Of a stretch of DNA of 15,419 nt, positions 7,797 to 15,419 are shown piece by piece (the first letter of the stretch is position 1; the number at the start of each line of letters is the position of its first letter). Where the stretch lies: the NCBI GenBank assembly GCA_003024985.2, contig PXIH01S0025697.1, one strand, 5' to 3'. Source of the DNA: Euperipatoides rowelli. Its lineage: Eukaryota; Onychophora; Udeonychophora; Euonychophora; Peripatopsidae. A program made the translations under genes and the position numbers. Below the pieces are notes generated by a model. The model saw only the letters and a program-made list of their open reading frames with translations. It had not been told where the DNA came from and ran no database searches.

Positions 7797-9117
7797 GCTT
7801 ATTAAAAAATCTGTAAATACATACACACACGCCCGGAGAAAATTGAACATTGATTTTTACTGGAAAAAAAAATCTAACTATTTCAATAAAATTTGATCCA
7901 AGATTTATAAGAATCTAAGGTTGTACCAAAGGAAATTAAAATACTACACAGGAAATGAAAAAAAAAAATTGCAGAAAAAAGATTGACTTAATTTGATTAC
8001 AGCCTCTGTAAAATAAACCAGTACACATAAATTTACAGTATATAGTAATAGTACAGTATATCTGTAATCTATTAAAATTAATATCCTACAAAAAATAACA
8101 ATGATGTCATTTCTATATTAACTACATTTTTGGAAATCCCAGTATAGTCCTTCTCATCTGTGTGTTCATCTGTTATATTTGAGATATGATGTTTTTTCTA
8201 ATACTTTATGTATTAGCCTGAGCATTTTTAGTTTAAGATGAAATCATTTTTGGTGTAATTGAGTATCATTTTCCTAACGTGCAATAGTGTGTGATAGGTC
8301 AATTTACTATTTGTTTTGGGGTGGAGTCAAGCATCTTGTAATAAAGACTGCTCTATTCTGTAAGCAAAGTAATGTTTACCCAATTAATATATCATGCATA
8401 TTGATTGGATGATGTATTATTTATTGAGGATTGTTTAAAAGTACAATCAATTTTTAGGAGTACTGTTCTACTGAAATAATTTTAGGAAATTTTATTACAG
8501 TGGGGCAATGTTAAAAGAAGTCATGAGTTTATAAATTAATATTTAGGTTTAGGTTGAGATAGATAATTAATAAAGTTAGTCTAACATAATCAGAACAGTG
8601 AAGCATATTAATACAGTAGGAGTAAGATAAATTAGATTTATTCATATTACAATAATNAATACTGTATGTAGCCTACTTATACTGTTCTTAGTCTTTATTG
8701 TTGAATTTAAAATTTACTAACGACAGTCTAAATAATTTAGAGTTAGGGTAATTATGAATATCAGCTTTGAAATCATTTTAATTGTCTTGTGTTATATAGT
8801 ATTTTGATTTATTATAATTGAATTTTTATTACTGTATTGATTTTAATATAATTTATAGTGCCAACTAATAGATTTACTTATGCGAACTGTAATTGATAAT
8901 AAAGAGTTTGTATTGTCTAAACAATTTTATTTAACTATGAAGAATAAATGTTTGTGTTATCTAATCCAGGATCCAATTATTCAAAGCTACTGTATAAAGC
9001 CTACTGTATATTGGTAAATATAACTTTTAATAAAAAGNACTATTTGTATTTGTAAGCCAGTTTCATATTTGAGTTTCCAGAAATATTATCTACTTCTTGA
9101 ATTTTTTTTCAAGAAAA
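7797..9117. other. Long stretch without a recognised gene; plus strand G/T-leaning
   Basis: AT-rich DNA with scattered TACTGTA/TACAGTA motifs and TAGCCTAC words. Single undetermined bases (n) occur at 8657 and 9038. From about 8100 the plus strand is T- and G-leaning, the opposite of the C/A-leaning block at 5090-5705. I found no exon of the WDR44-like gene on the minus strand and no other coding segment. A small hairpin CTTGAA-TTTTTT-TTCAAG lies at 9096-9113. Confidence 0.45.
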
Positions 9118-9404
9118 GAATGAGAGTCATACTTTGATGTGCTACAGGTAGTCACTAGCGAAATGTAAACAAACATCCGCCATCTTTAATTTACGATTAA
9201 CCTACATAGCTTACGATTCCTGTTTATATTTATGAACTATGTAATTGAAGTTATTTTTGTTATTTACCTGGTAATCTACTTATGTAATTAGTGTTGTACA
9301 TTGTTTTAAATTTTATTCTTTCTGCTTTGATTGCAGTATTAAAGTAATATACTGTAATGTTGACATTTTAATAAGTTTGAGTCTCGCTGCTGTAGTTCTT
9401 GTGA

Positions 9405-9480
9405 GATGATGTCATTATTCTAGCCAGCTTTGCAAGTAGCCTGCCAATCAGCATTGATGATGTCACATGATCTAGCAGCC
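9405..9480 (+). promoter_or_regulatory. Duplicated CRE-like block, GATGATGTCA...CTAGC
   Basis: GATGATGTCA followed by CTAGC(C/A)GC occurs at 9405-9428 and again at 9456-9480, offset 51 bp. The core TGATGTCA differs from the palindromic CRE TGACGTCA by one base, the C-to-T change expected from loss of a methylated CpG. The CCAAT box falls between the two copies. This suggests an enhancer-like duplication upstream of the TATA motif. Confidence 0.4.
9443..9451 (+). promoter_or_regulatory. CCAAT box (NF-Y type)
   Basis: GCCAATCAG matches the NF-Y consensus RRCCAATSR closely. It lies seven bases before a CRE-like TGATGTCA and about 75 bp upstream of a TATAAAG motif, which is the usual order and spacing of a TATA-containing promoter. 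All are inside the inverted-repeat element. Functional activity is not shown by sequence alone. Confidence 0.4.
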
Positions 9481-9520
9481 GATTATTCTTCTACTTTGCC
9501 GGGAAATCCTCTGTAAACAC

Positions 9521-9527
9521 TATAAAG
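9521..9527 (+). promoter_or_regulatory. TATA-box candidate, TATAAAG
   Basis: TATAAAG follows the CCAAT/CRE cluster in the GC-richer core of the inverted-repeat element. In this AT-rich genome a TATA-like word alone means little. The call rests on its position relative to the two upstream motifs. A transcript starting about 30 bp downstream would contain only a very short open frame (ATG at 9678). Confidence 0.3.
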
Positions 9528-9789
9528 CCTGATCACCTGATTAAAATTTGTCTTGGTTCACAAAGTCAAGATCAGGCGAAAGCCTTCTCTTCTTTCGTGA
9601 TCCAAAAATGTAATCCAGCAGATAGTGGGCCAGGCTGTGGGGTGGTCTGGTCTACTGTGATTGTTCCTGTTTCCCCATGAGTGCCAAATTTATTAATCTT
9701 TTCTGATATTCTCGGTTAATTTCCTTGTTGAAGCTGTGAAATGTGTTTTACCAGTGGCGACCAAATATGTTTGCTAGTGACTCTCATTC

Positions 9790-10585
9790 CTGAATTTAAT
9801 CTTCCGTACAAAGAATTTCCAGTATTGATGTCCTAAGCATTTACAGTATTTATTACCTTTAGTTAATTTATTAATTCTAATAGGACTTTTATTTTATTCT
9901 GATTTTTTTCTTCACATAATTAAGAAAGCAAATTAAAGTTAATGCTGGCAAATAATTTTTTTAATAAAGTGATATTTGGTAATATCTAATAATTGGGATT
10001 TTATATTATTTTTTATTATTGTAAATATTGTACAGGGTATTTACAGGTTGGATATTTTATTTTATTGTCGAGTTAATAAATAGCAACTTAAGCTAAGAAA
10101 ATGAATAAATTAAAAAAAATATTTTATTCAGTTGCTTAAATTTTAAATATGCTGTTTTATAGTCTTATTTAACCTATACCGTAGCGGGTGAGTCATATAG
10201 TGGATGTTATTTTTTTTATTATGTTCTTTATTTTGTTAAGCAATTTTTAATGTAATTTTTTTTTTTTGTCAAATTGTCTTAACTTCCTTTGCTAACATGT
10301 GATGGGTGGTGTAGCTACTGGCTCTATCTCGGTAGTGACATAGCGGGTAATATTTTTAATTAATTTTTATCTGACCATCTTTACCCTTTTTGTAAGTGCT
10401 GATTATTGGAATTTATTAAAGATAGGATTTTTTTTAATTTTAGTTATGCCACTCACAATTATTTTCTAAATAATGTGGATATTTTTAGGGTATTTTTATT
10501 AAGACCTTTTTATAAATATTCACATTTCTCTTTTCAATAGCATTTCTCTTTATCAATGTTCTGATACAATTCGCAATATAGATGT
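9790..10585. other. Stretch without a recognised gene
   Basis: AT-rich, T- and G-leaning on the plus strand. Two related words, GTAGCGGGTGAG (about 10182) and CATAGCGGGTAATA (about 10339), stand out as GC-containing islands but do not build into a larger repeat by eye. No coding signal. Confidence 0.4.
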
Positions 10586-10856
10586 CTGTTATAGAAATAT
10601 GGCGGCTCTATACCGCGTCTTGCTCTAACTTGTTGATAGTTCAAAAATGTTTAGTGATGAGACGGTAATTTATCCTAGTCTACTTTCCCATACTATGGCT
10701 TATTATCTTTTAAGTTGTGCATTCCTGTTATAGAAATGTGGCGGCTGCATGATTTGATCGATTCAATAAAGCTAGGTGGGCAAATAAGTTAGAATCTATC
10801 TTTTTGACTTGTGGTAGGGCGGCGTCTTGGGTATTCTGTTATAGAAATGAGTCGGC
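10586..10856 (+). repeat. Three spaced copies of a 22-bp motif containing GGCGGC
   Basis: CTGTTATAGAAAT followed by ATGGCGGCT, GTGGCGGCT or GAGTCGGC occurs at 10586-10607, 10725-10746 and 10836-10856. The offsets are 139 and 111 bp. The intervening DNA is only weakly similar. The first copy contains AATATGGCGGC, close to the YY1 site AANATGGCGGC. This may be a degraded tandem array with units over 100 bp, or the promoter repeats of a mobile element. Confidence 0.6.
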
Positions 10857-11133
10857 AGCCAGTGATTAAGGTTGCTTGTTCAGTATGTATGTAGTAAAAT
10901 ATATTATTACCCTATTTAATCTAAATTAGTAATTGGTGGGCTAGTTTGAGATAGAGTAAGATTAAAAAACCACATAGGGTCTTACAAAGTTAGCCTACCT
11001 TACAATAATCAGCACACGCCTAGACGATAGGTTTACAACATATCTATTTATGAAAAGTGCGGTTCCAGATAACTAAAACATTAAGATTAGAGTAATCCAT
11101 AGTCATTATAAATGCCAGTATTTATACTGCATG

Positions 11134-11380
11134 CAGTGTTTCCCAACCAATTTTTCCATAGAAGAACTCCTAAATTAGTTTTTCATGTCCCAAGGAACCC
11201 TTACATATAAAAAGATTTTCAGGACAGGAAATGTTGACGAGGGTTAGGGCACAATTCGTGAAACTTTGCCAAGAAAAAATACACCAGAGCGTAGATTTGT
11301 GTTGTAGTTTGATTCCTAAAATATGCAACACGATTCGAAACGGCACATATCAAGTTATAAATCCTCATAGGAATACATTG
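11134..11380. mobile_element. Left end of a hAT-like DNA transposon (fragment)
   Basis: CAGTGTTTCCCAACCA begins at 11134 and is followed by AAGGAACCC near 11192. Termini of the form CAGNGNTTCCCAACC with a nearby GGAACCC are characteristic of hAT-superfamily elements such as Charlie-like MITEs. I looked downstream for the inverse end (GGTTGGGAAACACTG) and did not find it, so the element is truncated or its right end has decayed. The end coordinate is a guess based on where the sequence becomes AT-rich again. No transposase frame is visible. Confidence 0.5.
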
Positions 11381-12467
11381 AAATGCAAGTGATTGGTTAC
11401 TGTACTAGATACTACATACATACTGTGATGATTGTACGATATTGTATTTATTTTATTATTATCTGTTTACATTGGCTCGTGCATTTCATATATTTTTCAT
11501 TCATCTGTGGCGTGTTTACTTCTATAAATAAATGCGTCACAGATGTTTTGAATTGTGGAATGCGTGAGCCGATGCTAATGTAGTAATTATACATTCAGGC
11601 TCAGCATAATTACAATTTATTGTATGTAGAAAAGTCAGGTATAAAAGGCTTCTCCTATCTTCCTATGTTGTCTTTATCTTAGGGCTTAAGGAGTGCCTGC
11701 CGTCACCATTAGACGACAATCAGTTCCCTGACGTTCGTCCATTCCATGGAAGTATTCTTTGTTACTTATTATTTTGTATGCCGGTTATCAGCAACAAGAT
11801 ATCTCAAAAACGTTACAATAAATAAATAACAGTCTTTCATCCACTTGGAATAAAAAACTGTGAAGAATGTGGAGGTGGGATATGCAAGTAGTCACCTTAC
11901 GTAATTTAACTTTTATAATAAAACAAGTAGCCCAAATACGGTGTCAACCTTACACAATATCTTTGATTTAAAAGACCTTGGTATTTCCTCTTCTACACCA
12001 ATTCTAAGTGCATACCGTAAGACACTGGTCTAGCTTTCATAAAAACAGGATGTGATTTTTACTTTAATGTCAGCCTTAAACTTTTCAATAGATTTATTAC
12101 TTGGTTCAAACAGATTTTCAAATCTAGTAAGAAGTTATTGTATTTTTGAATGCCATTCAATTCAAATATTTACCCCAAGATTCCCAATATACAGCAATAT
12201 ATATATATTTTTTTAATATTACACTTTTATTGTAGCTTCTTTATTAAATATTGGACAATTTCATAGATCTTTATCAATTTGTTTGCAACAACTAATAAAA
12301 AAATCCTGTGTTACAAAACATAATTCCCATATATACTATAGAAACATGCAGTACACAAGTCCTACAACCACACTCATGTACAGTAGAATCATTTTAATGG
12401 TAGGCACCATGCACACAATATCCATTATTATTTTATTTGAAGACAGCTAGCTGTTGTGGTGTGTGTT
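11381..12467. other. Stretch without a recognised gene
   Basis: AT-rich DNA with moderately complex patches near 11640-11780 and 11860-11960. The plus-strand frame 11383-11583 follows the hAT-like end and shows no domain; its composition (I, Y, C, F) is that of translated non-coding DNA. No RNA gene or terminal repeat recognised. Confidence 0.4.
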
Positions 12468-12645
12468 TCAGAGTGTTTTTATTCAATACTCAACAGCTTT
12501 TATTTGTAAAGCAGAACTTAGTTGACAAAAATCAAGGCAAATTCAGTAATATTGTTCATAAAAGGATTCTAGAAATAGAGGAATATTCATGGAAAGATTT
12601 TCAATGTAGTCAACTTTTACTGCCTCCTTTCAAGAGACACCTGAG
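12468..12645 (+). CDS. Weak candidate internal exon, product unknown
   Basis: A plus-strand frame of 59 codons lies between an acceptor-like GTGTGTTTCAG (ending 12467) and a poor donor-like AG|GTGATC. It reads VFLFNTQQLLFVKQ near the start and KRILEIEEYSWKDFQ in the middle, with more ordinary amino-acid composition than other frames here. VFLFNT briefly recalls Nudix proteins such as isopentenyl-diphosphate isomerase, but the rest does not follow and no Nudix box is present. No partner exon was identified. It could equally be a decayed mobile-element fragment or chance. Confidence 0.15.
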
Positions 12646-14342
12646 GTGATCATATCACTCCCTCGCATATTAGCACGGCCCTGGGTATATGTGCATAAAA
12701 ATAATGTTGACAAATTTAAACATTATTTTAGCTAATAAAAACAAAGAATAAAAAAGCAATGAATAAAACACAATTTTAAAATCTTTATTTTCAGTTTTTG
12801 TTTTAAAATAAATATAAAACTAAATAACAATTATGACTTCGGCCGCTTTGTCTATTAAAAGAACTAATCTAGTTGAAACCTTCTTTAAACAAATTTGAAC
12901 ATCAATATAAAAACTTACATAAACCAGACAAATCATTTTTTTTAAATAAAAATAGAAATCCAACTCTATTACTGGTTAATTTTGCCTTTTTTTTTTTTTT
13001 GTATAAAAAAAATTAATTAAAATCTGTAGAGGAGGGGGGGGGGGGTTTATCAGATTTTATTAACAACTTTGTTATGAAAAAAATATATAATTTGCATTAA
13101 ATGCAGATGATATTTTATTATGCATAACTATTAGCTTTGTGAAAAATACAGAATTTGAATATATTTGAAAACTAAATGCCAGAAAATTTAAAATGTTTTT
13201 TAATATATTAATTACAACCAAAAATAGAGAAATAGAAGACTTTTAACAAATTAATGCTTTAGTCTAGGACTCTAGGTTTTGTTTTTAAAAGATCCTTCAG
13301 TGATTAACTGAAAATTATTAAATTACATCCAAACTTCTAAAAATGGAAATCTCTCATGAAATAGGTTACCTGAGATCCTTGGAATTTTTATTAATTAAGA
13401 ATGCTCTCTGACAATAAAAAATTGTAAAACTATAATTTCAAGTGTAAAAGAAAATAATTTTAAAATATTATTTATATTTGAAAAGGTAAAACTTTGACAT
13501 GATATAAAATCTGAGTAGGAAAAAATCAAAAATAATGAATTTAATCAGAAATGAAAATTTCAATTTACATTGCAAATTTTGATATGTCCACACAGCCGCT
13601 TCCATGACTATCAAATTGTTAGGTGCATCGGACTCGACTCAAATCACTCCTAATTGTTCCTTCACAAGAAAAAAAAAAACCTACACAAGATCGTGGCAGG
13701 AAAGTCAATTTTGTTATTCTAACAAAAAAAAAATTGTTTTTTTTTTTAATGTTATTTTAAAAGAATGCTAAGAGGAGAAAAACAGTGCTCACTTCAATCG
13801 GTTACCGTACAGCTTTTATGACTACCTAATTACTCCTCTTGCCCTCAATCTGTTTTTTAATTTGTTTTGTTTGTATAAATAGTCATATTTATCTATCTAA
13901 AGTAAAATATAGCTTGGAATTTCGCAATATACTGTATATACTGCCATGAAAGGCAGTGTTTCAGGGCAACAATACTACATCTATCATGTTAAATAAACTT
14001 GGGACTACTAAACATCGATGAATAAATCATCATCAATGTTTACCACAGTATCTAGAAGGGGCCGAGTTTTTACCAAAAAGTTTTCATAAATTGCTTTTTT
14101 TAGTGGCATTTTTTTTTATACCGGTACCACATACAACTATGAACTAAACTTTCTATTAATCACAAAACTAAATAAAAAACTAAATTCACCAAAAAAAAAA
14201 AAAAAAACTCGAAGAAAACATTACATACTTTATTTAGCATTTAACTTTTGTTCTTGTTTTCCTGATGTTTAATATTGTTAAAATGAGATGTTCGCCTAGC
14301 CAGTTCTTTTTGCCATTATAATAAAGAAATCAAATTTCCTAT
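12646..14342. other. Stretch without a recognised gene
   Basis: AT-rich DNA with a G12 run at 13034-13045, an A16 run near 14192 and other A/T runs. A slightly more complex island at about 13580-13660 contains a minus-strand ATG in a short frame beginning MEAAVWTYQNL, but the frame degenerates into F, I and K residues and I do not call it. No repeats with clear ends were seen. Confidence 0.4.
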
Positions 14343-14396
14343 GTTAGTTTTAAAATGTATGGTGTCCCAAAAGATACCATACATTTTAAAACTAAC
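14343..14396. repeat. Perfect 21-bp inverted repeat (hairpin) spanning the transposon's left end
   Basis: The arm 14343-14363 (GTTAGTTTTAAAATGTATGG plus T) is exactly complementary to 14376-14396, with a 12-base loop, GTCCCAAAAGAT. The loop and the inner arm are the start of the mariner-type terminal repeat that begins at 14361. The palindrome therefore extends outside the expected element boundary. Confidence 0.9.
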
Positions 14397-14422
14397 AAAC
14401 TCATGTTATATTTTATATTATA

Positions 14423-14641
14423 AATGAAGATGAGGAGTTTCCATCTTATTTTCAACATGACAGGCACCACTCATTATGGTATCAGCGTACGGCGACGGTT
14501 AGATCAACAGTTTTCACATTCATGGATTGTTCGCCATAGCGGCATAGCCCCGTGTTCGCCATGAATGGAGAGAAGATTTTGTGTGTGTGTGTGTGTGTGT
14601 GTGCAGCAAGAGGTGGCCAACACGTAGACATAATTTTGTAA
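14423..14641 (+). pseudogene. Mariner-type transposase remnant
   Basis: Three blocks are readable. Block 1 (14423-14461) encodes NEDEEFPSYFQHD, matching the YFQQDGAPPHY motif that carries the second catalytic Asp of these DDE/D enzymes. A one-base frame change follows at 14462. Block 2 (14463-14564) then reads THYGISVRRRLDQQFSHSW and IVRHSGIAPCSP before a stop, matching the HYG..VR..LD..F...WIGR.GPI.WPP region. The third catalytic residue region and what follows are deleted, and a GT microsatellite sits at the junction. Block 3 (14603-14641) encodes AARGGQHVDIIL and TAA, matching the usual AGGGHFEHLL C-terminus. The N-terminal DNA-binding domain is absent. The product cannot be functional. 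Confidence 0.82.
14577..14603. repeat. (GT)n microsatellite
   Basis: About 13 uninterrupted GT units occur inside the transposase remnant, directly before the codons for its C-terminal AARGG. The repeat probably grew from a short GTGTGT in the original coding sequence and may mark the deletion junction. Confidence 0.95.
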
Positions 14642-14742
14642 ATATTTTGTAAATTTTTTTAAAGAATATTTTGTACTGTAAATAAAGGTACATTTAGCTT
14701 CAATTTCCCATTTTCCCTATGTATGGTGACTTTTGGTACACC

Positions 14743-15270
14743 TTGTATATTGCTTGGCATGTATTTATTAGCAGTACTTCTATAAGATTTGACATGATTA
14801 TGCAAACAGATAATCATTATATAAGTTTAAAAAGTTTAGCAGATGAATTAACTATAGTATAATAAACCATTTGTCAGTGTATTTGTGAAAGGGAACTCAT
14901 ACAATGTTGTGGAATACAACATTTTATTCCAATGCCAGGGGCAAAATAAATCGTATATCAGCAACTCACTGACATGTACAAAACGTAAACTAAATAACCC
15001 AAACATATAGCTGCAGCTATAAATGACCAGGGGCCAACACAGTTGCTGGATTGGCCACCACCACTCCAACAGCATACTGTACCTGGTTAGGGAGCAAATA
15101 CTCGATGGAATGGTAATGGTCATTCCAATTGAGTGTGATGCAGAGGTGTATGTGTTATGTTCTTAAATAGCAAGAACGCAACATGTAGCCTATGCAAAAT
15201 AAATTCAACTGAATAAATTAGCATTAAATTGCATGTGCGAAGAAAGTCTTATGTGTTTTGCAGTGTTGTA
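14743..15270. other. Moderately complex stretch without a recognised gene
   Basis: From about 14870 to 15140 base composition is more balanced than in the surroundings. It contains a perfect 16-bp palindrome TATAGCTGCAGCTATA (15006-15021) and a small hairpin TGGAATG/CATTCCA near 15107. The minus-strand frame 14848-15123 (91 codons) and a shorter overlapping plus-strand frame have no motifs that I recognise. It could be a mobile-element fragment. Confidence 0.4.
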
Positions 15271-15419
15271 GTCAAGACCTGTAATCTCAAGACCAAGAGC
15301 ATTGGGTTCAAGGCCAAGGCCGAGACCATTGGTTTCAATAACAAGGCCACAGTCAAGACCACATGGTTCTAGAGATCAAGACCGAGACCATTTAGTTCAA
15401 GATAAGATCAAGACAAAGT
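15271..15419. repeat. Degenerate CAAGACC-rich tandem repeat, continuing past the window edge
   Basis: Segments of about 27-35 bp repeat the pattern TCAAGACC(A/G)AG(A/G)CCATT(G/T)(A/G)GT, with cores visible near 15286, 15308, 15334, 15377 and 15398. The units are imperfect, which suggests an old minisatellite. No stop-free frame runs through it. Its right boundary is outside the window. Confidence 0.75.

Larger units (their letters stand above)
9118..9789. mobile_element. Inverted-repeat element of about 672 bp with an internal promoter-like segment
   Basis: The left end has GAATGAGAGTCA (9118-9129) and then, after 22 bases, TCACTAGC (9152-9159). The right end, TGACTCTCATTC at 9778-9789 preceded by GCTAGTGA, is the exact inverse of the two parts fused. 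The similarity continues inward: GATGGCGGATGTTTGTTTAC (minus strand, 9184-9165) resembles AGTGGCGACCAAATATGTTT (9753-9772). TGAATTT flanks both sides (9098-9104 and 9791-9797), a possible target duplication that does not abut the left end exactly. The interior (about 9380-9700) is GC-richer and contains CCAAT, CRE-like and TATA motifs. There is no transposase frame. A decayed non-autonomous DNA transposon is most likely; an LTR-like sequence is the alternative. Confidence 0.6.
14361..14742 (+). mobile_element. Truncated mariner/Tc1-superfamily transposon
   Basis: The left end GGTGTCCCAAAAGATACCAT (14361 on) and the reverse complement of the right end, GGTGTACCAAAAGTCACCAT (14742 back), agree at 17 of these 20 positions, and the similarity continues through ACAT. 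Between them are remnants of a DDE transposase. TGTAT occurs just outside both ends (14356-14360 and 14744-14748). The whole element is 382 bp against about 1.3 kb for an intact mariner. Most of the coding region is therefore deleted, leaving it non-autonomous and inactive. Confidence 0.8.

Noticed and set aside
8640-9060. Assembly gap or junction suggested by n at 8657 and 9038
   Set aside because: Single undetermined bases in continuous AT-rich sequence indicate ambiguous base calls, not scaffold joins.
9751-9775. Retrotransposon primer-binding site after an LTR (AGTGGCGACC)
   Set aside because: TGGCGACC resembles some gypsy-type primer-binding sites, but the same bases form part of the element's right inverted repeat, no second LTR or gag/pol frame is present, and a short match is weak evidence.
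12437-12649. Isopentenyl-diphosphate isomerase (Nudix) exon
   Set aside because: The first residues, VFLFNTQQLLFVKQ, recall the enzyme's start, but the following residues lack the TNTCCSHP and Nudix-box features. Kept only as an unknown low-confidence exon.
13560-13620. First coding exon on the minus strand starting MEAAVWTYQNL
   Set aside because: The frame decays into F, I and K-rich intron-like translation, has no clear donor, and does not resemble the acidic WDR44 N-terminus.
14848-15123. Minus-strand 91-codon open frame and an overlapping plus-strand frame of about 50 codons
   Set aside because: Neither has recognisable motifs, and both strands being open in the same place suggests chance in a stop-poor patch.
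1-15419. CRISPR arrays, bacterial operons, tRNA or rRNA genes
   Set aside because: No regularly spaced identical repeats with unique spacers, no tRNA A/B-box pair and no rRNA-like sequence were found. The spliced gene marks the DNA as eukaryotic.

Overview
This is non-coding-rich eukaryotic DNA, most likely from an invertebrate animal. It is strongly AT-rich, shows GT-AG introns from about 0.1 to 2.8 kb, and carries several decayed DNA transposons and microsatellites. I see no bacterial gene organisation, no operons, no CRISPR array and no tRNA or rRNA gene. The species cannot be named from this window. The one identifiable protein is clearly homologous to a vertebrate protein but diverged from it, and a remnant transposase is of a type common in arthropod genomes. 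That makes an arthropod or other invertebrate the best guess.

The only gene I can support is on the minus strand in the left half. Five short exons (6957-6829, 6731-6595, 4854-4753, 1922-1849, 1414-1353) join in phase into 168 codons (504 nt) with no stop. The product matches the middle part of WDR44 (Rab11-binding WD-repeat protein, also called rabphilin-11 or Rab11BP). It covers the RSNSG phosphosite, the block corresponding to human LDTGEEIPLSLAEE..INPLTLHIMRRT, a basic linker, and the SSSSDDE acidic block just before the WD-repeat propeller. The N-terminal exons and the whole propeller are missing. The propeller should lie beyond position 1. The upstream exon was not found in the 8.4 kb to the right.

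The introns hold several mobile or repetitive features: a diverged direct repeat pair (522-690 and 1003-1150, downstream of exon 1414-1353), a degenerate tandem array (about 2755-3020), a pogo/Tigger-like MITE with a TA duplication (3379-3694), an AT-rich 24-bp tandem repeat (4105-4242), a C-rich, G-poor block (about 5090-5705) and a hairpin-ended MITE just upstream of the first visible exon (7313-7558).

From about 7600 to 15419 I find no secure gene. This part holds twin A16 tracts, a 672-bp inverted-repeat element carrying CCAAT, CRE-like and TATA motifs (9118-9789), a thrice-repeated GGCGGC-containing motif (10586-10856), a hAT-like terminus (11134), one weak candidate plus-strand exon (12468-12645), a truncated mariner-type transposon with readable transposase remains (14361-14742) and a degenerate CAAGACC-rich repeat running off the right edge (15271-15419).

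I did not find a coherent undescribed system. The most interesting items are the conserved Akt-type site in the WDR44 exon, the two unusual GTTATT splice donors, and the promoter-bearing inverted-repeat element.
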